The notes under the pieces: model-generated
Databases searched by the model: none
The model's input: the letters and a program-made list of their open reading frames with translations, nothing else
What the model was told of the DNA's origin: nothing
Translations under genes and position numbers: made by a program
Part shown: positions 55,407 through 63,443 of the stretch, piece after piece
Layout of the letters: every line of letters starts with the position of its first letter
Numbering within the stretch: the stretch's first letter is position 1
NCBI RefSeq assembly: GCF_002217755.1
Contig: NZ_BCFL01000021.1
Coordinates: 248,001 to 312,000, forward strand
DNA from: Streptomyces hyaluromycini
GTDB lineage: Bacteria; Actinomycetota; Actinomycetes; Streptomycetales; Streptomycetaceae
Reading direction: 5' to 3'
Length of the DNA: 64,000 nucleotides

Positions 55407-56273
55407 TCACTTGGTGAGCGTGCAGGCGGCCAGGGAGTCGAGGCCGGTCGGCTTGGTCGACGTCCGGCCGATCGCGATGGCGATCCGGTCGATGGTCGAC
55501 TTCCGCTTGTCCTCCAGCGGGCCGAGGATCGCGTTCTGCACGAAGTTCGGGCCACCCTGGCCGACCGTGGTCTGGAGCCGGTTGTTGGCCTCGGAGATCT
55601 GGGTCTGGAGCAGGGTGAGGTTGCGGTCGACCTCGGCCTGCGCGGACGCGGGGATCGCGGGCAGCTGGGAGGCGACGTCCGGGCAGGTGATCGTGCCGAC
55701 GGCACTGGTGCCGGTGCTCGTGCTGCCCGTCGACTGCTGCTGGGTCGCGGCCGTGCTCGGTGCGGCCGAGGCGGAGGCGGTGCCCGTCGCCGTACCGCTG
55801 CCCGTGTTGGTGCTGGTCCCGCTCGCGTTCAGGGTGCACGGCGCCAGCGAGTCCAGGCCGGTCGGTTTGGCGGCCGTACGGCCGATCGCGGTCGCGATCC
55901 GGTTGACGGTCGCCACCCGCTTGTCCTTGAGGGGGCCGAGGATCGCGTTGTTGACGAAGTTCGGCCCGCCCTGGCCCACCGTGTCGACCAGCCGCTTGTT
56001 GGCTTCCTGGATCTGCGTCTGCAGGAGCGTGAGGTTCCGGTCGACCTCGGCCTTCGCGGAGGCCGGGATCGCGGGCAGCTGGGAGGCGACGTCCGGGCAG
56101 GTGATGGTGCCGGGCGAGGCGGCGAGGGTGCGCGCGTTGCTCGTGCCACTGCTCTTGTCGGGCGTACCGGCGAGGGCCGAACCGGCGATGACCGCACCGG
56201 AGAGCGCGACGGCGGCAGCGCCGCCGATGAGCACGACGCGACGCTTGTTGTACTTCGGAAGAGCCCTGGACAT
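55407..56273 (-). CDS. Exported protein with two tandem copies of one domain
   Basis: A 288-residue protein with an N-terminal signal peptide (RRVVLIGGAAAVALSGAVIA, cleaved near GSALAG). The mature part is two near-identical ~90-residue domains joined by a Thr/Ser/Ala/Gln linker (about residues 150-190). Each starts GTITCPDVASQLPAIPASA and ends RIA.AIGRT..KPTGLDSLA.CTL; each has one early and one late Cys, probably a disulfide. I do not recognise the family. No catalytic motif is visible. It is monocistronic, between the PNPOx-like gene and argG. Confidence 0.8.
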   Translation of the reverse strand: MSRALPKYNKRRVVLIGGAAAVALSGAVIAGSALAGTPDKSSGTSNARTLAASPGTITCPDVASQLPAIPASAKAEVDRNLTLLQTQIQEANKRLVDTVGQGGPNFVNNAILGPLKDKRVATVNRIATAIGRTAAKPTGLDSLAPCTLNASGTSTNTGSGTATGTASASAAPSTAATQQQSTGSTSTGTSAVGTITCPDVASQLPAIPASAQAEVDRNLTLLQTQISEANNRLQTTVGQGGPNFVQNAILGPLEDKRKSTIDRIAIAIGRTSTKPTGLDSLAACTLTK

Positions 56274-56397
56274 GCGGATGCCTCACTTGGGTCAGAGGTG
56301 GGTTTACAAACGCGGCGCCGGCGTTCAGGGATGGGTACGAGAAAGCGGTTTCGTTTGTTCAAACCTTTTTCATATCTGTCCGCCGAAGCCGGTCGGA

Positions 56398-56440
56398 TTG
56401 ACGAATCATGCAGAGCTCTGCATACTCATGCATAGCGAGC
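56398..56440 (+). promoter_or_regulatory. argG promoter overlapped by ARG boxes
   Basis: TTGACG (56398-56403) and CATACT (56421-56426) are 17 bases apart. A perfect 16-base palindrome ATGCAGAGCTCTGCAT (56408-56423) fits an ARG box between them, and ACTCATGCATAGCG (56424-56437) is a second half-box. argG is thus probably repressed by ArgR with arginine, separately from the argC operon. Confidence 0.75.
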
Positions 56441-56462
56441 GGATGTACGGGAGGAGGGACCC

Positions 56463-57656
56463 ATGACCGAGCGCGTCGTACTCGCCTACTCCGGCGGGCT
56501 TGACACCTCCGTCGCCATCGGCTGGATCGCCGAGGAGACGGGCGCCGAGGTCATCGCCGTCGCGGTGGACGTCGGCCAGGGCGGCGAGGACCTGGACGTC
56601 ATCCGCAAGCGCGCCCTGGCGTGCGGCGCGGTCGAGGCCGAGGTCGCCGACGCCAGGGACGAGTTCGCCGACGAGTACTGCCTCCCGGCGATCAAGGCCA
56701 ACGCCCTCTACATGGACCGCTACCCGCTGGTCTCCGCCCTCTCCCGGCCGGCGATCGTCAAGCACCTGGTCGCCGCCGCCCGCAAGCACGGCGCCGGCAC
56801 GGTCGCCCACGGCTGCACCGGCAAGGGCAACGACCAGGTCCGCTTCGAGGCCGGCATCGTCGCCCTCGCCCCCGACCTCACCTGCATCGCACCGGTCCGC
56901 GACTACGCGATGACCCGTGACAAGGCCATCGCCTTCTGCGAGGCGAAGCGCCTCCCGATCGCGACCACCAAGAAGTCCCCGTACTCCATCGACCAGAACG
57001 TCTTCGGCCGCGCCGTCGAGACAGGCTTCCTGGAAGACATCTGGAACGGCCCGATCGAGGACATCTACGAGTACACCCGGAACCCGGCCGTCCCGCGCGA
57101 GGCCGACGAGGTGGTCATCACCTTCGAAGCGGGCGCCCCGGTCGCGATCGACGGCAGGCCGGTCACCGTGCTCCAGGCGATCCAGGAGCTCAACGAGCGC
57201 GCGGGCGCCCAGGGCGTGGGCCGCATCGACATGGTCGAGGACCGCCTCGTCGGCATCAAGTCCCGCGAGGTGTACGAGGCGCCGGGCGCGATCGCGCTCA
57301 TCACCGCCCACCAGGAGCTGGAGAACGTCACCGTCGAGCGCGAACTCGCCCGCTACAAACGGCAGGTGGAGCAGCGCTGGGGCGAACTCGTCTACGACGG
57401 CCAGTGGTTCTCCCCGCTCAAGCGCGCCCTGGACGGCTTCGTCGACGAGGCCAGCCAGCACGTCACCGGCGACATCCGGATGACCCTGCACGGCGGCCGC
57501 GCGGTCGTCACCGGCCGCCGCTCCGACTCCTCCCTCTATGACTTCAACCTCGCCACCTACGACACCGGCGACTCGTTCGACCAGGCCGCGGCCAAGGGCT
57601 TCATCGACATCTACAGCCTGTCGTCGAAGATCGCGGCCAAGCGAGACCTCGCGTAA
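56463..57656 (+). CDS. argG: Argininosuccinate synthase
   Basis: A 397-residue ATP-dependent enzyme joining citrulline and aspartate. The ATP pyrophosphatase loop AYSGGLDTSVAIGWI (residues about 7-21), HGCTGKGNDQVRFE and APVRDY, and the C-terminal citrulline/aspartate-binding region (GRGIDMVE-like GRIDMVEDRLVGIKSREVYE) are all present. A strong GGGAGGAGGGA site precedes the ATG. Length is normal. A strong hairpin separates it from argH. Confidence 0.97.
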   Translation: MTERVVLAYSGGLDTSVAIGWIAEETGAEVIAVAVDVGQGGEDLDVIRKRALACGAVEAEVADARDEFADEYCLPAIKANALYMDRYPLVSALSRPAIVKHLVAAARKHGAGTVAHGCTGKGNDQVRFEAGIVALAPDLTCIAPVRDYAMTRDKAIAFCEAKRLPIATTKKSPYSIDQNVFGRAVETGFLEDIWNGPIEDIYEYTRNPAVPREADEVVITFEAGAPVAIDGRPVTVLQAIQELNERAGAQGVGRIDMVEDRLVGIKSREVYEAPGAIALITAHQELENVTVERELARYKRQVEQRWGELVYDGQWFSPLKRALDGFVDEASQHVTGDIRMTLHGGRAVVTGRRSDSSLYDFNLATYDTGDSFDQAAAKGFIDIYSLSSKIAAKRDLA

Positions 57657-57670
57657 GCAGTAGCGTGACG

Positions 57671-57702
57671 ACCGCCTCCCCGTTCATGGCCGGGGAGGCG
57701 GT
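57671..57702 (+). terminator. Strong hairpin between argG and argH
   Basis: Perfect twelve-base arms ACCGCCTCCCCG (57671-57682) and CGGGGAGGCGGT (57691-57702) with an eight-base loop, 15 bases after the argG stop codon. It should reduce read-through into argH, whose own start lies 34 bases later. Confidence 0.75.
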
Positions 57703-57735
57703 GCCACATCCGTATCTCTTCTAGGAGCAACGCAA

Positions 57736-59166
57736 GTGAGCAGCAACAGCGGTGACGTACGGCTCTGGGGCGGCCGTTTCGCCGACGGTCCCGCCGAGGC
57801 CCTGGCGAAGCTGTCCGCGTCCGTCCACTTCGACTGGCGGCTCGCGCCCTACGACATCGCCGGCTCGCGTGCCCACGCGCGCGTGCTGCACAAGGCGGGC
57901 CTGCTCACCGAGGACGAGCTCCAGCGCATGATCGCCGGCCTCGACCGGCTGGAGGCCGACGTCGCCGACGGCTCCTTCGTCGGCACGATCGCCGACGAGG
58001 ACGTGCACACCGCCCTGGAGCGCGGCCTCCTCGAACGCCTCGGCCCCGACCTCGGCGGCAAGCTCCGCGCCGGCCGCTCCCGCAACGACCAGGTCGCGAC
58101 CCTCTTCCGGATGTACCTCCGGGACCACGCCCGCACCATCGGCGGCCTGATCGCCGACCTCCAGGACGCCCTCATCGGCCTCGCGGAGGCCCACCCGGAC
58201 GTGGCGATGCCCGGCCGCACCCACCTCCAGCACGCCCAGCCGGTCCTCTTCGCCCATCACGTCCTGGCCCACGTCCAGTCCCTGTCCCGGGACGCCGAGC
58301 GGCTGCGCCAGTGGGACGACCGCACGGCCGTCTCCCCGTACGGCTCCGGCGCCCTCGCCGGCTCCTCCCTCGGCCTGGACCCGGAGGCGGTCGCCGCCGA
58401 CCTCGGCTTCGAGCACGGCAGCGTCGCCAACTCCATCGACGGCACGGCCTCCCGCGACTTCGTGGCGGAGTTCGCCTTCATCACCGCGATGATCGGCGTG
58501 AACCTCTCCCGGATCGCGGAGGAGATCATCATCTGGAACACGAAGGAGTTCTCCTTCGTGACCCTGCACGACGCGTTCTCCACGGGCTCGTCGATCATGC
58601 CCCAGAAGAAGAACCCCGACATCGCGGAGCTGGCCCGCGGCAAGTCCGGCCGCCTGATCGGCAACCTGACCGGCCTCATGGCCACCCTCAAGGCGCTGCC
58701 CCTCGCCTACAACCGCGACCTCCAGGAGGACAAGGAGCCGGTCTTCGACTCCTGCGACCAGCTGGAGGTCCTGCTCCCCGCCTTCACCGGCATGATGGCC
58801 ACCCTCACCGTCAACCGCGACCGCATGGAGGAACTGGCCCCGGCCGGCTTCTCCCTCGCCACCGACATCGCCGAGTGGCTGGTCAAGCAGGGCGTCCCCT
58901 TCCGGGTCGCCCACGAGGTGGCCGGCGAGTGCGTCAAGGCGGCGGAGGCCGAGGGCAAGGAACTGGACGAACTGACCGACGACCAGTTCGCGAAGATCAG
59001 CGCCCACCTGACCCCCGAGGTCCGCTCGGTCCTCAACGTCCCCGGCGCCCTCGCCTCCCGCAACGGCAGGGGCGGCACGGCACCCAGCGCGGTGGCGGTC
59101 CAGCTGTCCGAGGTCAAGGCGGACGTGGCGGCACAGCACACCTGGGCTACGGCCAGGACGGCCTGA
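57736..59166 (+). CDS. argH: Argininosuccinate lyase
   Basis: A 476-residue fumarase-superfamily lyase splitting argininosuccinate into arginine and fumarate. Motifs: LWGGRFADGPAEALAKLSAS at the start, AGRSRNDQVATLFRMYLRD, PGRTHLQHAQPVLFAHH with catalytic His, and the signature GSSIMPQKKNPDIAEL. The start is GTG after AGGAGC. A hairpin before it and a hairpin after it suggest that its transcript may be partly independent of argG. No ARG box is visible before it. Confidence 0.97.
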   Translation: MSSNSGDVRLWGGRFADGPAEALAKLSASVHFDWRLAPYDIAGSRAHARVLHKAGLLTEDELQRMIAGLDRLEADVADGSFVGTIADEDVHTALERGLLERLGPDLGGKLRAGRSRNDQVATLFRMYLRDHARTIGGLIADLQDALIGLAEAHPDVAMPGRTHLQHAQPVLFAHHVLAHVQSLSRDAERLRQWDDRTAVSPYGSGALAGSSLGLDPEAVAADLGFEHGSVANSIDGTASRDFVAEFAFITAMIGVNLSRIAEEIIIWNTKEFSFVTLHDAFSTGSSIMPQKKNPDIAELARGKSGRLIGNLTGLMATLKALPLAYNRDLQEDKEPVFDSCDQLEVLLPAFTGMMATLTVNRDRMEELAPAGFSLATDIAEWLVKQGVPFRVAHEVAGECVKAAEAEGKELDELTDDQFAKISAHLTPEVRSVLNVPGALASRNGRGGTAPSAVAVQLSEVKADVAAQHTWATARTA

Positions 59167-59185
59167 CCCAGGCCTGAGCCACCAC

Positions 59186-59225
59186 AGCCAGAAGGGCCCG
59201 GACACATTTCCGGGCGCTTCTGGCT
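59186..59225 (+). terminator. Hairpin after argH
   Basis: AGCCAGAAG (59186-59194) pairs with CTTCTGGCT (59217-59225), and inside it GCCCGG pairs with CCGGGC, leaving one mismatch. It begins 20 bases after the argH stop codon and ends the arginine genes. Confidence 0.75.
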
Positions 59226-59465
59226 GCGCCGTCCCTCGACTGGCCGCCGAACCCGCCGCGTTCGGCGGCCGGTGTGTACCGGGCGTGGGCCAGCAGGGAC
59301 GGCCTGCCCGGCCGCACCACTGCTGCTCGGAGGCGCTGCCGACTGCTCCTGTTCGAATTGACACCGGGCTACCGGGGCCTCGTACTGAACCAGGAGACAC
59401 TTTTGATCAAAAGCGTCTCTTCGGTGCACTCCACCACCCCCACCCCACCCCCACATGGAGCCGCC

Positions 59466-60902
59466 ATGACGGTGCAGCCTCAGCAAGCGACCATGCCGAC
59501 AGTCCTGGTGTTCGAGGACGACCCCGGCGGAGATCCTCTGCACATCAACATGCCCGTACCGCATCCCGTCCCCCAACTGGACACCCAGCCCTTCCCGACG
59601 GCCATCGCGGAGACCGCGCCGCAGCCGAACGGCGCCGGGCCCGGCACCGAGGCGTTCCGCTACTGGGTGGCGGCCGACTCGCTCGGCCGGGCCGGCCAGA
59701 CCTGGGGTCCGCTGGTTCCGGCCGGGACCAAGTGGCATCCGAAGGTCGGACGCGCCCTCACGGCGCACCTCAACGCAGGGGACGACCTGAACGCCTTCTA
59801 CGACCGTAAAGGCGTGTGGTTCTTCCGCAGCACGGTGGCAGGCGTCAACATCGCCGCGTGCGAGAGCAACGAGGTCGTCCTGCACGAGACGGGGCACGCG
59901 GTCCTCGACGCCCTGCGTCCCCAGTTGTTCAACATGGCGAGCGCGGAGACGGCCGCCCTGCACGAGGCGTTCGGCGACATCAGCGCCCTGCTGGGCTCGC
60001 TCCAGCTGGAATCGCTGCGGATCGCGGTCCTGGGCGAGACGCACGGCAACCTCGAACTGTCCTCGCGGGTGTCCAGGATGGCCGAGCAACTGGGCTGGGC
60101 GATCCGCCAGGGCGCGCCGAGCGCGGTGGACCCGGACTGTCTGCGCAACATGGCGAACAACTTCTTCTACCGCGACCCGGTGCTGCTGTCGCCCAGCGAG
60201 CCCGCGAGCAGGCTCTCCAGTGAGCCGCACTCGTTCTCCCGGGTGTTCAGCGGCGCCTTCCTGAAGATCGTCGCGGGGATCTTCCGGCAGCAGGACCTGC
60301 AGGACCACGCCGGTCTGGGCAGGGCGGCCGAGATCGCGGGACAGCTGCTGGTGGACGCGGTCGTGGCCGCACCCGTGGTGTCCGCCTACTACGCGCAGGT
60401 GGCGGGCCACATGATCGCCGCGGACCAGCGCCGCAACGGCGGCATGTACGGCCAGTCCCTGCGCTCGGCGTTCATCCGGCACGGCATTCTCTCCCTGGAG
60501 GCCGCCGCCTCCATCACCGAGCCGGAGGTGGCACGCCGAAACGCCGGAATCACCGAAGCGATGCCGGGCGGCGATGACGAAGAGGGGCTGACGCCCGTCA
60601 CGGTCCAGGGGACGATCTACGGCGTCACCCAGCCGCTGACCCTCTCCGCCCCCGCGCAGGAGCGACGCTTCGGCATCGCGGGCTCCGACCCCGCCGGCGG
60701 TTCGGTGCGGCCCTCCGACCCCGAGCGCGTCGCGACGTCGTTCCTTGAGGACCTGTTCCGCCGCGGCCGGGTCCAGGTGCCCGCGGAGCACCGCTCCGCC
60801 ACGTCGTTCGCGGACGACAGCCCCTCCCGGCTCAAGACGCACGAGATCACGCGGAACACGACCGGCGAGGGCCTGGCCCTGGTCCGGCGGTGCTTCGACT
60901 GA
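59466..60902 (+). CDS. Orphan gluzincin-like metalloprotein (HETGH)
   Basis: A 478-residue soluble protein. The zinc motif HETGH (VVLHETGHAVLDAL, residues about 138-151) is followed at about 167 by ALHEAFGDISALLGSL, which resembles the third-ligand helix of thermolysin-like gluzincins (NEAFSD). This suggests a metallopeptidase or inactive relative. There is no signal peptide, and the N-terminus (1-60) is Pro-rich. The C-terminal third (about 365-478) is disordered or unassigned. GGAG precedes the ATG by six bases. It converges on a HAD-like gene, with two bases between the stop codons. The substrate is unknown. Confidence 0.75.
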   Translation: MTVQPQQATMPTVLVFEDDPGGDPLHINMPVPHPVPQLDTQPFPTAIAETAPQPNGAGPGTEAFRYWVAADSLGRAGQTWGPLVPAGTKWHPKVGRALTAHLNAGDDLNAFYDRKGVWFFRSTVAGVNIAACESNEVVLHETGHAVLDALRPQLFNMASAETAALHEAFGDISALLGSLQLESLRIAVLGETHGNLELSSRVSRMAEQLGWAIRQGAPSAVDPDCLRNMANNFFYRDPVLLSPSEPASRLSSEPHSFSRVFSGAFLKIVAGIFRQQDLQDHAGLGRAAEIAGQLLVDAVVAAPVVSAYYAQVAGHMIAADQRRNGGMYGQSLRSAFIRHGILSLEAAASITEPEVARRNAGITEAMPGGDDEEGLTPVTVQGTIYGVTQPLTLSAPAQERRFGIAGSDPAGGSVRPSDPERVATSFLEDLFRRGRVQVPAEHRSATSFADDSPSRLKTHEITRNTTGEGLALVRRCFD

Positions 60903-60904
60903 CG

Positions 60905-61660
60905 TCACTGCATAAACCGCAGACGACGGACGGTGAGCCGTCCGTCGTCCTCGCGGTTGATCACGTGCGTCGTTTTGGGCGTCGGTTCCTCGCCCTCGAA
61001 GACCGCCTCGCCGCGGGCCAGCAGGTCGCTGACGAACTTCTCGGCGGCCGCCAGGTCCTCCACCCCGCCCTGCACGTCCACCGAGAAACCGGAGCGCTCC
61101 AGCACTTCGGTGCCCCGCGCGGTCGCCATGGCTGTCACGAGCCGCTGGGAGACGACCTGCACGGCAACGGCCTCGGTCTCGTCCATGGCCGCGGTCAACG
61201 CGGACTGGTCCTGGCCGTCCGGCACCCCGATACGCACCCGGAACACAGGGCGGTTCTCCATCGCGGTCACGGTGAACACCGGGTGCGGCGCGGTACGCAT
61301 CCCCGCCTCCCGTGCGAACGCGCGCTCCGCGGCGTTCTCGCCCACGAAGACACAGTCGTCGGCTGCCGCTCCCGCGGTGCTCGCGACCGCCCGGTCGAAG
61401 ATCCCGCGACTGTCCTTCGCGCCCCAGTGCACGAGGGCCTCGTCCGTGAAACGGCCGGGGAACGCCTCCGCCAGCGCGGCCGCCGCCCGTGCTGCGGCAC
61501 CGTTGCCGGACCCGGGGTTGGAGATGATGCCCTTGCGCACCTCGTGCAGGGCGTCGAGCACGGCGACGACACGCGGCAGGGGCCGCAGTCTCAGCGAGCC
61601 GTCGGGATCCACGTGGGGTTCCGCAAGGGTCTCCCCGATGTCGAAGAAGATCACAGACAT
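60905..61660 (-). CDS. HAD-like protein with an additional C-terminal domain
   Basis: A 251-residue protein. Residues 1-130 resemble a small HAD phosphatase: SVIFFDIGETLAEPHVDPDG (motif I, but with Gly where the second Asp of DxD is usual), KGIISNPGSGNG (motif II), SRGIFDRAV and DDCVFVGENAAERAFAREAG (motif III/IV). The altered motif I makes phosphatase activity doubtful. Residues about 140-251 (VFRVRIGVPDGQDQSALTAA onward) form a separate domain I do not recognise. It converges with the metalloprotein gene, two bases apart, and is divergent from the aldo/keto reductase. Confidence 0.7.
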   Translation of the reverse strand: MSVIFFDIGETLAEPHVDPDGSLRLRPLPRVVAVLDALHEVRKGIISNPGSGNGAAARAAAALAEAFPGRFTDEALVHWGAKDSRGIFDRAVASTAGAAADDCVFVGENAAERAFAREAGMRTAPHPVFTVTAMENRPVFRVRIGVPDGQDQSALTAAMDETEAVAVQVVSQRLVTAMATARGTEVLERSGFSVDVQGGVEDLAAAEKFVSDLLARGEAVFEGEEPTPKTTHVINREDDGRLTVRRLRFMQ

Positions 61661-61839
61661 GGTGAGTGCCTCCCCGTGGTGAGCGCTTTCGAGTCGGGAC
61701 CGCCAGGGTGAAAACGCTGTGGGAGTGACATGCGACGACAGCTCCCGGCGCGAGCTGAACCGCGCACGGCTGGGTAGATTTGTGCGAGATCCCGCTCCTG
61801 ACGCGGGATCCCCCCACGCCGATCGTGCAGGGAGCCCGC

Positions 61840-62811
61840 ATGCCGTTCAGCCGTCTGGCCGCCGCGACCACGCCCACCGCGCACATCGGGCTCGGCCTCG
61901 CCGCGGTCGGCCGCCCCGGTTACATCAACCTCGGCCGCGAAGCCGACCTCGGCGAGGACCGCAGTGTCGGCGCCCTGCGAGCCCGCACGCACGAACTCCT
62001 CGACGCCGCCTACGCCCAGGGCGTCCGCTACTTCGACGTGGCCCGCTCCTACGGCCGCTCCGAGGAGTTCCTCGCCGGCTGGCTGACCGCCCGCCCCGAC
62101 GTCACCGATGTCGTCGTGGGCAGCAAGTGGGGCTACACCTACACGGCCGGCTGGTCGGCGGACGCCGAGACGCACGAGGTCAAGGACCACAGCCTGCGGA
62201 CGTACGACCGTCAGCGCGCCGAGACCGCCGCGCTGCTCGGCGACCGGCTCGACCTGTACCAGATCCACTCGGTGACCCCGGACAGCCCCGCCCTCACCGA
62301 CAAGGAACTCCACGCCCGCCTCGCCGAAGCCGCGGCCGGCGGCCTCACCATCGGCTTCTCCACCAGCGGCCCTGCCCAGGCCGACGCCGTCCGTGCCGCC
62401 CTCGCCGTCACGGTCGGCGGCGAGCCCCTCTTCCGTACCGTCCAGTCGACGTACAACGCCCTGGAGACCTCGGCGGGACCGGCCCTCGCCGAGGCGCACG
62501 ACGCCGGGCTGACGGTGATCGTGAAGGAGGGCATGGCCAACGGCCGCCTCGCCGCCCCGCACGCCCCCGACGTCCTGCAGGCCGTCGCCGGGGAGACCGG
62601 CCTGGGCGCGGACGCCGTCGCCCTCGCGGTCGTACTGCGCGAGCCCTGGGCCGGAGTGGTCCTCTCCGGCGCGGCGACGCTCGGCCAGCTCGCCTCCAAC
62701 CTCCACGCGCCCGTGGTCGACCTCGACGCGGACCAGCTGACCCGGCTCGCCGCTCTGGCCGAGGAACCGCGCGCCTACTGGGAGCGACGCGGCAGCCTGC
62801 CCTGGCACTGA
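61840..62811 (+). CDS. Aldo/keto reductase
   Basis: A 323-residue NADPH-dependent TIM-barrel oxidoreductase (HIGLGLAAVGRPGYINLGRE, ARTHELLDAAYAQGVRYFDV, ARSYGRSEEFLAGWLTAR, VVVGSKWGYTYTAGW, LDLYQIHSVTPDS). The catalytic Asp, Tyr, Lys and His residues of the family appear in FDVARSYG, SKWG and QIHS. GGGAG precedes the ATG by six bases. The substrate is unknown. It lies upstream of the TetR operon and may be independent of it. Confidence 0.9.
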   Translation: MPFSRLAAATTPTAHIGLGLAAVGRPGYINLGREADLGEDRSVGALRARTHELLDAAYAQGVRYFDVARSYGRSEEFLAGWLTARPDVTDVVVGSKWGYTYTAGWSADAETHEVKDHSLRTYDRQRAETAALLGDRLDLYQIHSVTPDSPALTDKELHARLAEAAAGGLTIGFSTSGPAQADAVRAALAVTVGGEPLFRTVQSTYNALETSAGPALAEAHDAGLTVIVKEGMANGRLAAPHAPDVLQAVAGETGLGADAVALAVVLREPWAGVVLSGAATLGQLASNLHAPVVDLDADQLTRLAALAEEPRAYWERRGSLPWH

Positions 62812-62854
62812 CACGACCCCTGATCCGCTCTCTGTGAGTCACGCATGCCAGCAA

Positions 62855-62892
62855 TGAGACATCAGTGTCTCATGTGGGCTACTATTGTCTCA
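62855..62892 (+). promoter_or_regulatory. TetR operator and leaderless promoter
   Basis: TGAGACA (62855-62861) and TGTCTCA (62866-62872) form a perfect seven-base dyad around TCAG. TGTCTCA recurs at 62886-62892. TACTAT at 62880-62885 is a good -10, six bases before the ATG at 62892, so the transcript is probably leaderless. The TetR product would bind here and repress itself and the exporter. Confidence 0.65.
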
Positions 62893-63443
62893 TGGCTCTC
62901 GATCGCGACCACGTCCTGCGCAGCGCAGCCGCCCTGCTGACCCGCAAATCCACCGCGACCATGGACGAGGTCGCCAAGGCCGCCGGGATCAGCCGGGCCA
63001 CCCTGCACCGGCACTTCGCCGGGCGGGACGCGCTCGTCCGCGCGCTGGAGGCGCTCGGCATCGAGGAGTGCGAGGCGGCCCTGGACGCGGCCCGCCTGGA
63101 CGAGGGCCCCGCGGCCGACGCCGTGCACCGCCTGGTCCGCGAGATCGAACCGGCCGCCGGCCTGCTCGCCTTCCTCTACACCGAGAACCAGCTCTTCGAG
63201 GGCGAGGGGCAGAACCAGGGCTGGACGCGGATCGACGACCGCATCGCGGCCCTCTTCCGGCGCGGCCAGCAGAGCGGCGAGTTCCGTATCGATCTCACGC
63301 CCGCGTGGCTCACCGAGGCGCTGTACGGCCTGCTGGCCTCCGCCGCCTGGGCGGTCTCGGAGGGCCGCGTCGCCCGTATGGACTTCACCCACATGATCGT
63401 CGAGCTGTTGCTCGGCGGCGCACGACGAAGAGAGGAATCATGA
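62892..63443 (+). CDS. TetR-family repressor
   Basis: A 183-residue regulator with an N-terminal HTH (RDHVLRSAAALLTRKSTATM, DEVAKAAGISRATLHRHFAG, RDALVRALEALG) and an all-helical ligand domain. I chose ATG 62892 because a -10 element lies six bases upstream; an ATG at 62865 would place the operator inside the gene. Its stop overlaps the exporter ATG in ATGA, so it is cotranscribed with and probably controls the exporter. Confidence 0.9.
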   Translation: MALDRDHVLRSAAALLTRKSTATMDEVAKAAGISRATLHRHFAGRDALVRALEALGIEECEAALDAARLDEGPAADAVHRLVREIEPAAGLLAFLYTENQLFEGEGQNQGWTRIDDRIAALFRRGQQSGEFRIDLTPAWLTEALYGLLASAAWAVSEGRVARMDFTHMIVELLLGGARRREES

